From assembly GCA_022072025.1 (NCBI GenBank), contig JAJVIP010000007.1:62001-126000 (forward strand): 64,000 nucleotides of DNA. Reading direction: 5' to 3'. The notes beneath the pieces are model-generated. The model did no database searches. It saw nothing but the letters and a program-made list of their open reading frames with translations, and had not been told where the DNA came from. The first letter of the stretch is position 1. The number at the start of each line of letters is the position of its first letter. This stretch comes from Elusimicrobiota bacterium (GTDB taxonomy: Bacteria > Elusimicrobiota > Elusimicrobia > F11). The position numbers were made by a program, and so were the translations under genes. Of this stretch, positions 8,179 to 17,009 are shown in pieces.

Positions 8179-9282
8179 CTATTTACGATCCACCCAGGTT
8201 GCAACCATATCCTGAGCGGCAGCATAATCAGCAGGTTGGCCAATATCGAGCCATTGTTCCAAAATCGGAAAACTGACCACGGTTCGATTTTCAGCAATCA
8301 GTCTTTGAATCAATTCTGTCATATCAAAACGCTGTCCTTTGGCCGGCACATGCTCAAATACCGATGGTTCCAATAGATAAATTCCAGCGTTAACAAAAAA
8401 ACTATACCGTGGTTTTTCTGTGATGGCTTTAACAGCATGGCCCTGGCATTCGACCACACCATAGGGGACCTTAAAATCATACTGCCGTACAGCAATGGTT
8501 AAGTCAGCTTCATTTTCGCGGTGATAAGAAATCATGGTTCTAAAATCCAAATTGGTCAAAATATCTCCATTTATTACCAACGTGGTTTCATTTGATTTTT
8601 CTATGAGTCCCAAAGCCCCCGCCGTTCCGAGTGGCATATCTTCTGAAATGTAAGAAACGGAAACATTCAATTCAGAACCGTCTTTAAGATGCTTGGTTAA
8701 TTTTTCTTGATGATGGTGCGTGCTTATGTTGACGTGGTGTATACCTGAAGAACGCAATTGCTTAATTATGATGTCAATTAAAGGTTTGTTGCCCACCTGA
8801 AGCATCGATTTTGGAGTGTCCAAGGTTAAAGGTTGAAGTCTTGTTCCTTTCCCGCCCGCCATTACCACAGCTCGTAAAGAAGGAAGAGACGCGCTGGTGA
8901 AATCATCCATCGTTACCAAATCAACCACACAACCTTTTTCATTCAAAATAGGCAAATGAAGCAGGTTTTTTTCTTTCATCAATTTGAAATACAAAGAGCG
9001 TTCCTGACCTGACAAAGCCGTGACGGGTTGGGCGTAAATAGTTGACGCTTTTCTCTCAAGAATGGTCTGAAGAGGACTGGTTAAGGGGATATTGGCGAGA
9101 GTGGCGCGCCGGATATCACCATCGGTAATCGTGCCAAGTAATTTATGATCTTGGTCAACCACCAGGGTGATGGCATACCCGCCCTTATCAATGACTTGAA
9201 GAGCATCATGAATGGTGGATGTAAGCGAAGTAAATATCGAAGAAATTTTTGGCATTAATAAACTGTATGGCGAAGCTTCCAT
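8179..9282 (-). CDS. ptmE: PtmE-type CBS-domain sugar-1-phosphate nucleotidyltransferase
   Basis: Two N-terminal CBS domains (about residues 12-128) precede a sugar nucleotidyltransferase domain with GGKGTRLQPLT and the lysine segment TPKSML. This architecture matches Campylobacter PtmE, reported to make GDP-glucosamine/GDP-GlcNAc for legionaminic acid, so a GDP-linked route is implied. Other signatures are VINGDILTNLDF (metal-binding Asp), EKPRYSFFVNAGIYLLEP and WLDIGQPADY. The CBS pair probably senses adenine nucleotides. Start: ATG 9282 (AGAG-rich weak Shine-Dalgarno) gives 367 residues; ATG 9255 forms TAATG with the preceding stop and is possible; TTG 9303 is less likely. Transcribed after ptmG, convergent with the plus-strand methyltransferase. 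Confidence 0.85.
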   Translation of the reverse strand: MEASPYSLLMPKISSIFTSLTSTIHDALQVIDKGGYAITLVVDQDHKLLGTITDGDIRRATLANIPLTSPLQTILERKASTIYAQPVTALSGQERSLYFKLMKEKNLLHLPILNEKGCVVDLVTMDDFTSASLPSLRAVVMAGGKGTRLQPLTLDTPKSMLQVGNKPLIDIIIKQLRSSGIHHVNISTHHHQEKLTKHLKDGSELNVSVSYISEDMPLGTAGALGLIEKSNETTLVINGDILTNLDFRTMISYHRENEADLTIAVRQYDFKVPYGVVECQGHAVKAITEKPRYSFFVNAGIYLLEPSVFEHVPAKGQRFDMTELIQRLIAENRTVVSFPILEQWLDIGQPADYAAAQDMVATWVDRK

Positions 9283-10490
9283 TCGCCGTTCTCTTTCTTC
9301 CAAAGGTGAGGAGAGCGAAACTTATCGCAAAGTTCCAAGAACCTCTCAGGCTTCAAACCTATGTAATCCATCACTTCTTTGAAATACCGTTCTGGGAATT
9401 CGCCATCGAATCTTTTCACAAGAGCCACGGCTTCCTCTCGCGTTAAATGCTTGTTGCGGATCTCCTGAGAAGAATCATATGTCGCACGACCCAACCCGAA
9501 TTTAATGAACGTGGTGTAGTAGTGGAACCCATCAATTTTATCGTCCAAGCTGTTGTATTTGCTGTAGGTCCCTTCGGTTCTAACGGGGTTGGCTTCAAAC
9601 CCGGTATGTTCCACCGCATAGTAATAACACTCTTGAGGGGTCCACTTCAGATAGTAGCCGAGGTAATGCACCTCGATTCCAGATCCGCTTAACAATTTGT
9701 GATCAGCTGGCAGAAAACACGCCAAGTCGTTGGGATGAAAACCTTCTTTCTCAATCAACTCGCGATAGGGCAACCCAGCCAAAACGATATCATCCAAATT
9801 CTGCATGGTGAAGTAGGCCTTGTCCCTTAAAGATACGGCATTGTCCGCGATGGGGTTCCCATATTCCGCTTCGTTTTCGCCGTAAAAAATAAGTTTGATG
9901 TTGTATTGCATCGCGATCTTGGGGGCGAGATTTTTTTGGCCCAATATAAAGGTCTGAAAGGGATGAAGGATGTTTTCAATCGCGAGACGCGTGAGCTTGG
10001 CATGTGTCCGACCATTGGGCTTAAAAGTAACGTTGTCAAAACCGCCCACTTCAACCCAATTACGGAAATTTTTCCACCCAATATCCGTATAGAGAATAGG
10101 CGTCCAGGTGCAAGTCAGAGGATGCATGCCATATTTATATTTCAACACATGCGCTTGATAGGCGCTGTCCTTTCCCCCACTGCCTGGAACCAAACAATCA
10201 TAGGATCCATCATTGCTGCGGTATTGGTCAAGCAGGCGAACCAACTCTTCCTCACGCTTTTTCCAATCAATGAATTGTTTTTGCTCATTGACTCGGCACG
10301 CGTCGCATATGCCGTCCTCTCCGATATGAAGAGATTTCACTTTTCGGTCTTTTCCGTGTTTGAATTCCACTGTGGAGGCCGGACGCTGGTTGGACATTAC
10401 ACACCGGCGGCAAAAGACAACTTCTTGAGGGAGACCGTATTTGGCCTCGAGGCTCTTATCAAATTGATCAGGGGCGATTGTGGATGACAT
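9255..10490 (-). CDS. ptmG: N-acetyl sugar amidotransferase (PseA/WbpG/PtmG family)
   Basis: 411-residue PP-loop ATP pyrophosphatase-like enzyme. The ATP-binding GSGGKDS lies at 103-109, and two Cys pairs (C27/C30 in CRRC, C62/C65 in CDAC) look like a zinc site. Family members adenylate an N-acetyl carbonyl on the sugar and replace its oxygen with ammonia, giving an acetamidino group, as in the Pseudomonas O-antigen (WbpG) and Campylobacter flagellar glycans (PseA, PtmG). The ammonia is supplied by HisH/HisF-like partners, encoded immediately upstream here. ATG 10490 with a strong AAGGAGA 7 nt upstream, overlapping hisH by 23 nt. Its place inside a leg cluster points to Leg5Am7Ac-like products. 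Confidence 0.9.
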   Translation of the reverse strand: MSSTIAPDQFDKSLEAKYGLPQEVVFCRRCVMSNQRPASTVEFKHGKDRKVKSLHIGEDGICDACRVNEQKQFIDWKKREEELVRLLDQYRSNDGSYDCLVPGSGGKDSAYQAHVLKYKYGMHPLTCTWTPILYTDIGWKNFRNWVEVGGFDNVTFKPNGRTHAKLTRLAIENILHPFQTFILGQKNLAPKIAMQYNIKLIFYGENEAEYGNPIADNAVSLRDKAYFTMQNLDDIVLAGLPYRELIEKEGFHPNDLACFLPADHKLLSGSGIEVHYLGYYLKWTPQECYYYAVEHTGFEANPVRTEGTYSKYNSLDDKIDGFHYYTTFIKFGLGRATYDSSQEIRNKHLTREEAVALVKRFDGEFPERYFKEVMDYIGLKPERFLELCDKFRSPHLWKKENGEWKLRHTVY

Positions 10491-11169
10491 CCGATTTCTC
10501 CTTGGAAACTGACGATGCGATAATTTTGTTTAGGTTCGAATATAACAAAAGGCCCAGCGGCCCACTGCGTTCGGGATGGAATTGAACAGCAAACACATTC
10601 CCAAATTGAACGCTCGAACAAAAAGAAGTCGAGCCATATGTGGTGGAAGAAAGAATCACTCCCGGATCCGTCGGACGAACATAATATGAATGTACGAAAT
10701 AGAAATAACCGCCGGGACTGATCCCCTCCAACAAGGTTCCTTTCCATTCACGTCCCCCCAAGGGGACATTCACTTGATTCCAACCAACTTGTGGAACTTT
10801 GTATCGTTTCCCAACGGTCATTTCGGCGGGTATTTTTACTACATCTCCGTCGATAAGACAAAGTCCCTTGTGATGCCCGAATTCATGGCTTTCTCTCATC
10901 AACAATTGCAATCCCAAACATATGCCGAACAGGGGCGTCCCAGAGGCGCAAACATCGCGTAGCACTGAAACCAAATCAAGTTTGGCGAGATTGTTCATGG
11001 CATCACCAAAAGCGCCGACTCCCGGCAAAATGACCGCTGCCGCATTTAAAATTTCAGATTTATCCGATGTCAACTTTGATTCCAACCCAACATGTTCGCA
11101 AGCTCGTTTAATGCTGTATAAGTTTCCGAGGCCATAATCGATAATCGCCACTGGTTTAGAAGGTTGCAT
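10468..11169 (-). CDS. hisH: HisH-like glutamine amidotransferase subunit for sugar amidination
   Basis: Class I glutaminase of the imidazole-glycerol-phosphate synthase HisH family. IDYGLGNLYS lies at the N-terminus, the nucleophile C84 in GICLGLQ, and the catalytic His-x-Glu in FHPERSG near residues 198-200. It releases ammonia from glutamine. No other his gene is near and the next genes are HisF-like and PtmG, so it most likely serves sugar amidination (as WbpH-type homologues do) rather than histidine synthesis. ATG 11169 (233 residues) with an AAGGGA-like Shine-Dalgarno is preferred to TTG 11187. Overlaps hisF by 14 nt. Confidence 0.88.
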   Translation of the reverse strand: MQPSKPVAIIDYGLGNLYSIKRACEHVGLESKLTSDKSEILNAAAVILPGVGAFGDAMNNLAKLDLVSVLRDVCASGTPLFGICLGLQLLMRESHEFGHHKGLCLIDGDVVKIPAEMTVGKRYKVPQVGWNQVNVPLGGREWKGTLLEGISPGGYFYFVHSYYVRPTDPGVILSSTTYGSTSFCSSVQFGNVFAVQFHPERSGPLGLLLYSNLNKIIASSVSKEKSDVIHNRP

Positions 11170-12034
11170 GGGTCCCTTTGGGTTCAAATCGGCAAGTCAG
11201 TCCCTGTTTTACGAGATCTGATTTCAATGCCTCAATCGATACCCCTTTTACACGCAACGAAGGTTGTCCTTTTTTTAAATACTCAATATTTCCTTCATGC
11301 GCGTGGTGACCGTGAGATTTCATAATCGAGAGTGCATCATAATGAAAAAGCGACGCCACACTGACCGCATCCGCCCATCCCGACTGAATCACTTCAAGGA
11401 TATGATCCGTTGAACCGGCACCCCCGCCCGCAATCACCGGGATGGATACCAATTCAGCCACCCGGCGTGTCAACTCCACGTCAAAACCTTTGGCGGTTCC
11501 CTCTCGGTCAACTGAGGTCAGTAATATTTCACCAGCCCCCAATTCCTCCACCCGTTTCGCCCACATCACAGCATCAACCCCAGTTGACTCTCGGCCGTTG
11601 TCTGTAAAAGCCTCGTAAGACCCATCCGCTCTTTTAATCGCTTCGATAGAAATAACAATCGTTGAGGACCCAAACGCCATAGCCGCTTCACGAATAAATT
11701 CTGGACGAGCAATAGCGGCAGTGTTGAGCGACACTTTGTCCGCGCCCGCGCGAAGGACACGGCGAATGTCCTCAATGGTTCGAAGCCCCCCTCCCACGGT
11801 TAGCGGAATAAAAATCTCAGACGAGGTACGTTGAACAATGTCAAGCAAACTGTTGCGTTGAAAAAGACTGGCCACAACGTCCATAAAAATTAATTCATCG
11901 GCCCCAGTTTCATAATAATGTTTGGCGAACTCCTCCGGTTTTCCCAACACCCGAAGTCCTTCCAAATGAATTCCCTTCACCAGATTGGGCCCCTTGATAT
12001 CAAGCCGAGGGATGACTCGCACATTCATATTCAT
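11156..12034 (-). CDS. hisF: HisF-like cyclase-family partner for sugar amidination
   Basis: TIM-barrel protein of the HisF family, about 292 residues, longer than usual HisF (about 255) by a C-terminal tail after [26 protein letters not shown] carries the N-terminal catalytic Asp; [19 protein letters not shown] and [14 protein letters not shown] match phosphate-binding and catalytic loops, with DREG where biosynthetic HisF has D-DG. In amidotransferase loci HisF channels ammonia from HisH. Start ATG 12034 overlaps the HAD gene stop as ATGA and has GAGAGGG upstream; a TTG at 12055 is less likely. The GNIEYLKKG segment resembles the WbpI/HisF2 type of polysaccharide loci. Confidence 0.87.
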   Translation of the reverse strand: MNMNVRVIPRLDIKGPNLVKGIHLEGLRVLGKPEEFAKHYYETGADELIFMDVVASLFQRNSLLDIVQRTSSEIFIPLTVGGGLRTIEDIRRVLRAGADKVSLNTAAIARPEFIREAAMAFGSSTIVISIEAIKRADGSYEAFTDNGRESTGVDAVMWAKRVEELGAGEILLTSVDREGTAKGFDVELTRRVAELVSIPVIAGGGAGSTDHILEVIQSGWADAVSVASLFHYDALSIMKSHGHHAHEGNIEYLKKGQPSLRVKGVSIEALKSDLVKQGLTCRFEPKGTHATF

Positions 12035-12720
12035 ACGGTGGCCCTCTCGGTCCAACGAGTCAACACATCCTGCAATTCATTCAATGAGAAAATTTCCATG
12101 TCTGGTTCTTCTCCAGACTGTGAAACCAAGGAGGTATGTAACCCCTTTTCTCGACGAACCCTGACCGTCTTCATATTCAAGCGCTTTGGAGCGGTAAAAT
12201 CTTTGGCGGGATTATCTCCCACATACACGGCATCTGTTGCCGAGACGTTTAACCCCCTTAAACACTCCTCGAACCCCCGGGTGTGAGGTTTCCAGAACTC
12301 CCGGCCGAACGCATCGGTAAATACAACCGCGCCAAAAAAACCCTCAAGGTTCAGGGCTTCAAACTTCCGCTTTTGAACCGACAGATGACCGTCTGAGACC
12401 AACCCCAGAGGATATCGTTTCCTCATATCTGTTAATACATCTCGCACTTCAGGAAAAAGCTCAATCACTGGATGATGTTCACGGTAAATGTGTACCAATT
12501 TCTTGATATAGCCCTCATCCACTTTGGCCCCATGTGCCTTAATGACCTGAGTAAAAAGGTCTCCCCGTTCTCCTTTTTCAAATCGTGTTTTGAGTTCGGG
12601 GAATATATCCATCGATTTCTCTTGGAAAAAGTATTCTGCCACCGCTTTATAACCGCTGAAAACAAAATCTCTTTCTAGATACAACGTGTCATCGAGGTCA
12701 AAAATAACAGCGCGCGTCAT
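12031..12720 (-). CDS. HAD-family phosphatase
   Basis: 229-residue haloacid-dehalogenase-type hydrolase. Motif I is FDLDDTLY (about 7-14) with both catalytic aspartates; motif II is LVSDGH; a lysine-containing motif III (FWKPHTRGFEE) and motif IV (YVGDNPAKD) are present. The helical cap between residues 18 and 90 classifies it as subfamily I. It probably removes a phosphate from a sugar phosphate or phosphorylated intermediate. It starts by ATGA overlap with the ATP-grasp gene and overlaps hisF, so the HAD/ATP-grasp pair is embedded between legG and the amidation module. No leg-pathway step obviously needs it. Confidence 0.82.
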   Translation of the reverse strand: MTRAVIFDLDDTLYLERDFVFSGYKAVAEYFFQEKSMDIFPELKTRFEKGERGDLFTQVIKAHGAKVDEGYIKKLVHIYREHHPVIELFPEVRDVLTDMRKRYPLGLVSDGHLSVQKRKFEALNLEGFFGAVVFTDAFGREFWKPHTRGFEECLRGLNVSATDAVYVGDNPAKDFTAPKRLNMKTVRVRREKGLHTSLVSQSGEEPDMEIFSLNELQDVLTRWTERATV

Positions 12721-13691
12721 ACCAGCAATTCTTCAGGGGAGATAAACAGCGATTCATCATAACGCATCATGGTGGTCCGATCTTTAATGGAAACCGCCAA
12801 TGAGGCAATCGGCTCAGACAGGGCCATTTTAATGGTCCATTCGGCGAAGGGTGCGCCTGCAGCTATACTCAATGGACACCCGCCTCCAAAACGGGGGTTG
12901 ATTTCAATGAAATAAAAAGTGTCTTCAGTTTGAATGGCTTGAATATTGATACATCCGATACTCTTCAGTGTTTTGGCCATTTTTAAACACATATTTTCCA
13001 ACGGGTCGTTTCGTTCAACACGGCCGACCATGACTTCACCTCCCCGCACTTTGAGCCGGCGACGCGGAATCGCGATAAGCGGGGTCCCGCTCCAATCGGA
13101 AAAAACGTCGGTGGTAATCTCTGAACCCTCCACGAATTTCTGCAAGATCGGATTCGGAACATTGGGAAGAATCACCCGCAATTCCACTTCCGAATTCACC
13201 TTGTAAAGGAACTGGCTGGAACTTCCGTCCCGGGGCTTCACCATCATCGGGAACTTCCATTCATCGGGGGAATCCATCGAATATGTCGGAACTGTTGGGA
13301 AATTGTTTTTCTTAAAGAACGCAGAGGTTTTCTCTTTGTCCCGACAAATCTCGATTGACTCAGCTCCAGACACCAACACCCGTACTCCAATTTCTTGGAG
13401 TGTTCCTGCGAGACGACTTAATATCAGCAGGTCGGGGTCAATGAGTGGAATAATCAGATGAATTTTTTCACGTTGACATAAACTTTTCAGCGCGGGAAAA
13501 AACTCTGTCGAGCTTGAATGCGGCAACAGCTCTCTTTTGTCTCCCGAATAAAGAGCCGGAGCGAGAGACTGAATATCGGTGGTCACAATTCGACCGTTAA
13601 TATGGAGTTTCAGGAATGCCTCTTTGAACCGTCGAATCAATTCGACTCGACGGCCCGCGTTAAGAAACAAAAGATTCACGCCTTTTTTCAT
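12717..13691 (-). CDS. ATP-grasp ligase (CarB-like fold)
   Basis: About 324 residues. The N-terminal Rossmann-like domain reads NLLFLNAGRRVELIRRFKEA; the central ATP-grasp domain has the phosphate-binding loop KPRDGSSSQ near residue 155 and FIEINPRFGGG near 260 with the metal-binding Glu and Asn. Relatives make amide or ester bonds through an acylphosphate. In this locus it may attach an amino acid or other acyl group to an amino sugar; that is inference. ATG 13691 overlaps the legG stop as ATGA. It is paired with the HAD gene, a combination also seen in other nonulosonate and polysaccharide loci. Confidence 0.8.
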   Translation of the reverse strand: MKKGVNLLFLNAGRRVELIRRFKEAFLKLHINGRIVTTDIQSLAPALYSGDKRELLPHSSSTEFFPALKSLCQREKIHLIIPLIDPDLLILSRLAGTLQEIGVRVLVSGAESIEICRDKEKTSAFFKKNNFPTVPTYSMDSPDEWKFPMMVKPRDGSSSQFLYKVNSEVELRVILPNVPNPILQKFVEGSEITTDVFSDWSGTPLIAIPRRRLKVRGGEVMVGRVERNDPLENMCLKMAKTLKSIGCINIQAIQTEDTFYFIEINPRFGGGCPLSIAAGAPFAEWTIKMALSEPIASLAVSIKDRTTMMRYDESLFISPEELLV

Positions 13692-14842
13692 ACCCAATCG
13701 ATAAATTTCTTTTGCAAAAGATTCTGATCGAGTTTAACTCTGGAAAGAACTCGGATGATTTTTTCTGCAGCAAACCCATTTCCATAGGGATTTTTAAGTC
13801 GATTTATCCTGGCCCTAAATTGAGTGGAAAGCGCCTTTAATATTCCCTGTTGAATCGCTTCCGTGGACCCATCGGTGGTAATGACATTTTTCGGGGCGAG
13901 ACGCCCTGCTTGCCTTTGGCCCACGTTAACCACAGGAAGAGAAAATGACGGGGCCTCAACCAAGCCACTTGAGGAGTTGCCCACCATTGCGCGAGCATGA
14001 CGCAGTAAATTTAAATAATTTTCAGACCCGAAATTCTCAACAAGGCAGGAGCGGGGATTGTTGTGGACAAATTTTTTAATCCGCCAGCGAACCACATCAC
14101 TTCGGGTATCCGCATTGGGAGCGGTAAATACAACAGGCAAAGCACAACGTTTCAATGCCTTTAAAAGCGCGTCTATATCTCGTCCAACGTTTTGCAATCG
14201 TTTTGTCTCTGGGTGGTAGGTCACGATGACTGGTTTTTCTTGAAAGGGGATATGAAATTTTTTTCTCAAAAAATTCCAATCCAACAAAGACATAGAACAG
14301 AAATTGTCCAAAGACAACGCCCCGCTCACGTGCACACGCCATGGTTCTTCTCCCATTTGTCTAATTCGTCGCCCGTATAGCTCCGTTTCAACAAAATGAA
14401 TATGAGACAACTTGGTTATCGAATGGCGAAAACCATCATCGATGGCGCCTTCTGTAACGGCCCCTCCGGCGATATGCGCTATCGGGATGAGAAAAGGAAC
14501 CGCTGCTACGGTCGCCGCATGCATTTCATAGCGGTCCCCCAACACCAACAATATGTCCGGACAAGATCTTTCGTAAGCCTTGGAAAACAATGCGGTCGCG
14601 ATGCCCATTGATTCGGAAACTTGGCGAGATGTTTGTGATCTCATGGGGACTTTTATTTTTTCCTGGGCGTGGAATCCGTCTGCCTCAATCAATCGAATTG
14701 TTGATCCGAACCTCGCCAGCAAGTGAGTCCCCGACACAAACAGCGACAATTTTAATGAGGAAGATTTCTTTATCTTTTGAAGAAGCGGACGATAAATACC
14801 GTAATCAGCCCGCGAAGTGGTGACAACTCCAATGGTTCTCAT
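13688..14842 (-). CDS. legG: LegG/NeuC-type hydrolysing NDP-HexNAc 2-epimerase
   Basis: 384-residue member of the UDP-GlcNAc 2-epimerase/NeuC family. It should hydrolyse NDP-2,4-diacetamido-2,4,6-trideoxyglucose and invert C2 to give the free 2,4-diacetamido-trideoxymannose used by LegI. Key stretches: TTSRADYGIYRPLL at the N-terminus, VLGDRYEMHAA, AHIAGGAVTEGAIDD with FRHSITKLSH, VTYHPET and NSSSGLVEAPSFSLPVVNVGQRQ, all hallmarks of NeuC/LegG rather than WecB. ATG 14842 overlaps the legI stop by 4 nt. The run legI-legG is the same as in Campylobacter (ptmC/ptmD). Confidence 0.9.
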   Translation of the reverse strand: MRTIGVVTTSRADYGIYRPLLQKIKKSSSLKLSLFVSGTHLLARFGSTIRLIEADGFHAQEKIKVPMRSQTSRQVSESMGIATALFSKAYERSCPDILLVLGDRYEMHAATVAAVPFLIPIAHIAGGAVTEGAIDDGFRHSITKLSHIHFVETELYGRRIRQMGEEPWRVHVSGALSLDNFCSMSLLDWNFLRKKFHIPFQEKPVIVTYHPETKRLQNVGRDIDALLKALKRCALPVVFTAPNADTRSDVVRWRIKKFVHNNPRSCLVENFGSENYLNLLRHARAMVGNSSSGLVEAPSFSLPVVNVGQRQAGRLAPKNVITTDGSTEAIQQGILKALSTQFRARINRLKNPYGNGFAAEKIIRVLSRVKLDQNLLQKKFIDWV

Positions 14843-15879
14843 ACAAACATGTCCTCAGTGAGGAGTTCATCCTCCTGGATAGAGGCTTTCGATTTCCGCC
14901 CCACAAACTCTTCTAAACGCCGCGGCGGAAGGCCGGTACCCGGGCGCTTAATGGCGATCATGTCTCGCGTAACAATGGTGCCTTTGGCAATGGGTTTTGC
15001 GGCGATAAGACTTCGTCGGGCCACAGCAGCGGTATCCAATTCCAAAGAAGTGGGTTTCTTTTCTCCGTTCCCAAGGGCTGATTCAACGATACGAACCCCT
15101 CGCACCAAAGATTCAAGCTCATTTGGCGTCAGAGAGGCTTTATGATCTGGCCCTGGAAGATTGTGATCCAGTGTGAAATGTTTTTCGATTACACGCGCGC
15201 CCATAGCAACCGCCGCCAAAGCCACCTCAATACCCGGTGTGTGATCAGACAAACCCACCGGCTTGTGTAAAATTTTTTCCATGGTTTGCATGGCTTTTAA
15301 ATTGGTGTCTTTCGGGTCGGCGGGATACATGCTCACGCAATGCAGCAATGTGATGTCCAGGGTTCCGGCTTTTTCAAGAACCGCAACCGCTTCTTTGACT
15401 TCAGCCAATGTGGACATGCCTGTTGAAAGAACAACTGGTTTTTTCTCAGCGCCAATAAATTGGAGGAATGGAAAATTTGTGATCTCCCCTGAAGGGATCT
15501 TGTTAAATGGCATGTTTAATTCGCGCAAAAAAAGAGCGCTTTCGAAATCAAAAGGGGTTGATATGAAAAGAATGCCCTTGTCATCACAGTAACGCTTAAT
15601 TTTTCGAAAAGCATCGAAAGACAACTGTAGTTTTCGAACCATATCGATCTGAGAACCAGATTTTCCCGTGTTTTTTTCCTGGTAGGCTGCCTTGGGCGCG
15701 TGGACAGACATAACTTGTTCGGGAATAAAAGTTTGAAACTTCACGGCGTCTGCACCGGCGGAGAGAGCCGCATCCACCAATTGGGTGGCCAAATTGATAT
15801 CGCCATTGTGGTTAACTCCTGCTTCGGCAATAACAAAAACGGGCTTGCCACTGAAATAGGATTTGAAGGGACTTGTCAT
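14839..15879 (-). CDS. legI: LegI-type nonulosonate (N,N'-diacetyllegionaminate) synthase
   Basis: 346-residue NeuB-family synthase that condenses phosphoenolpyruvate with the 6-deoxy-ManNAc-like sugar. The TIM barrel starts with VFVIAEAGVNHNGDI (14-28) and contains AVKFQTF, the conserved ISTPFD, KIPSGEITNFPFL, LSTGMST, LLHCVSMYP, SDHTPG and EKHFTLD with the metal-binding histidines. A C-terminal SAF (antifreeze-like) domain spans about 285-346 (RSLIAAKPIAKG onward). ATG 15879 overlaps the methyltransferase stop as ATGA. The length suits LegI/NeuB. A second synthase domain in this window is fused to an oxidase (35006-37390), so the locus encodes two distinct ones. Confidence 0.9.
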   Translation of the reverse strand: MTSPFKSYFSGKPVFVIAEAGVNHNGDINLATQLVDAALSAGADAVKFQTFIPEQVMSVHAPKAAYQEKNTGKSGSQIDMVRKLQLSFDAFRKIKRYCDDKGILFISTPFDFESALFLRELNMPFNKIPSGEITNFPFLQFIGAEKKPVVLSTGMSTLAEVKEAVAVLEKAGTLDITLLHCVSMYPADPKDTNLKAMQTMEKILHKPVGLSDHTPGIEVALAAVAMGARVIEKHFTLDHNLPGPDHKASLTPNELESLVRGVRIVESALGNGEKKPTSLELDTAAVARRSLIAAKPIAKGTIVTRDMIAIKRPGTGLPPRRLEEFVGRKSKASIQEDELLTEDMFV

Positions 15880-17009
15880 TTGGAGAAAGGAATCAAAGAG
15901 AAAATTTGATTATCCGAGAAACCTTGGCGAAGAGCATAGTTGCGAATGTTGTCAAAATACGTGCTAACCCCCACCACCATCGCGCCCATCTTCTTGTATT
16001 CTGGCGATGAAGTACTTAAGATCGCCCGATGAAAAGAAGGAAGAAATTTCCCATGTTTGGCTTCATCGCGGTCAAAGAGATAGATATGGGAGCTGTTCTC
16101 GAGTTTCAGTTCAGATAACAGTTGATTGGCGGCAACAGAACAACCATGAATTCCAACCGGCCCCTTGCCATTGGATTCGAGTTTGGAAAAAAGGTCCTTT
16201 GCATAAAGATAGGACGCTTCAAACCTCTTTTGAATTTTACTGAGGGACTCTTCAGGAGAAACCGGAACCCATGCTTTCGGTTCTGACGGAGCGCAGACCG
16301 CGATAATCTCATCTTCTTCTGAAATGATTTCTTTAATATCAAACCCAATATTGGCCATCGTTGAACAAAAAGAATCCTGCGTAAAATAACTCAAATGTTC
16401 ATGGAGACATATTCCCCAATCCCCCCTGCGCAGACCCTGGGTACAATCAGGAACCATAACGAAGAAAAGACCGCGGGAAGGATTCAAAATTTCTCTTATA
16501 TCCGATAAATACTGAAGGGGATCGGGCACATGTTCCAGATTGTTCATGGACATCACAAGGTCGATGTTCTGTCCCTTAAAAGCTTGACTTGAAAAATAAT
16601 CCGGGAAAACTTCCACGGAGGGGCTGGCACTCTTTTTCTTTAAAACCGGGTCGCACGCGATAAACCGTTTGGCTCCCAACTCTTTAACAATTCGCTCCGC
16701 CATGTAAAGGGAACCCGACCCTATTTCCAAAACGGTTTTTCCTCTTAATTCGCCAACGAACCGGCGAATATACTCGAACTGCGCGTCGCCCAAATGACTC
16801 CCCCAATCAGAGGCTCCTGGAGGAGATGTGATGAATGAATAATCCTCATCGGCATAGTGGCCCACGATGCTTTTTTTATCTTCAGAATTGATGTGAAGAC
16901 GCAACAGGCCATTCAAAGATTGCAGCGAAAACGGCAGCCTCCGACGGACGCCGGGAACGTCTTGAACACCACCCCACACGCATAAATTTCCAAGTTCGAT
17001 TTGATTCAT
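15876..17009 (-). CDS. Class I SAM-dependent C- or O-methyltransferase, two-domain
   Basis: About 377 residues. The SAM site is in KTVLEIGSGSLYMAERI with ACDP as the acidic loop; DLVMSMNNLEHVPDP resembles the Methyltransf_11/12 motif IV, followed by LHEHLSYFT. The C-terminal domain (GIHGCSVAANQLL, FDRDEAKHGKFL) is like the C-terminal domain of sugar C-methyltransferases, a small Rossmann-like module. The N-terminal zinc-binding Cys cluster of true C-methyltransferases (TylC3 type) is not complete here. ATG 17009 forms TGATG with the preceding stop; TTG 17042 is an alternative. It probably methylates a nucleotide sugar of this locus. Confidence 0.7.
   Translation of the reverse strand: MNQIELGNLCVWGGVQDVPGVRRRLPFSLQSLNGLLRLHINSEDKKSIVGHYADEDYSFITSPPGASDWGSHLGDAQFEYIRRFVGELRGKTVLEIGSGSLYMAERIVKELGAKRFIACDPVLKKKSASPSVEVFPDYFSSQAFKGQNIDLVMSMNNLEHVPDPLQYLSDIREILNPSRGLFFVMVPDCTQGLRRGDWGICLHEHLSYFTQDSFCSTMANIGFDIKEIISEEDEIIAVCAPSEPKAWVPVSPEESLSKIQKRFEASYLYAKDLFSKLESNGKGPVGIHGCSVAANQLLSELKLENSSHIYLFDRDEAKHGKFLPSFHRAILSTSSPEYKKMGAMVVGVSTYFDNIRNYALRQGFSDNQIFSLIPFSK

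Noticed and set aside
10468-12034. HisH/HisF as histidine biosynthesis genes
   Set aside because: No other his gene is near, and ptmG/pseA is adjacent; this arrangement is the known sugar-amidation module.
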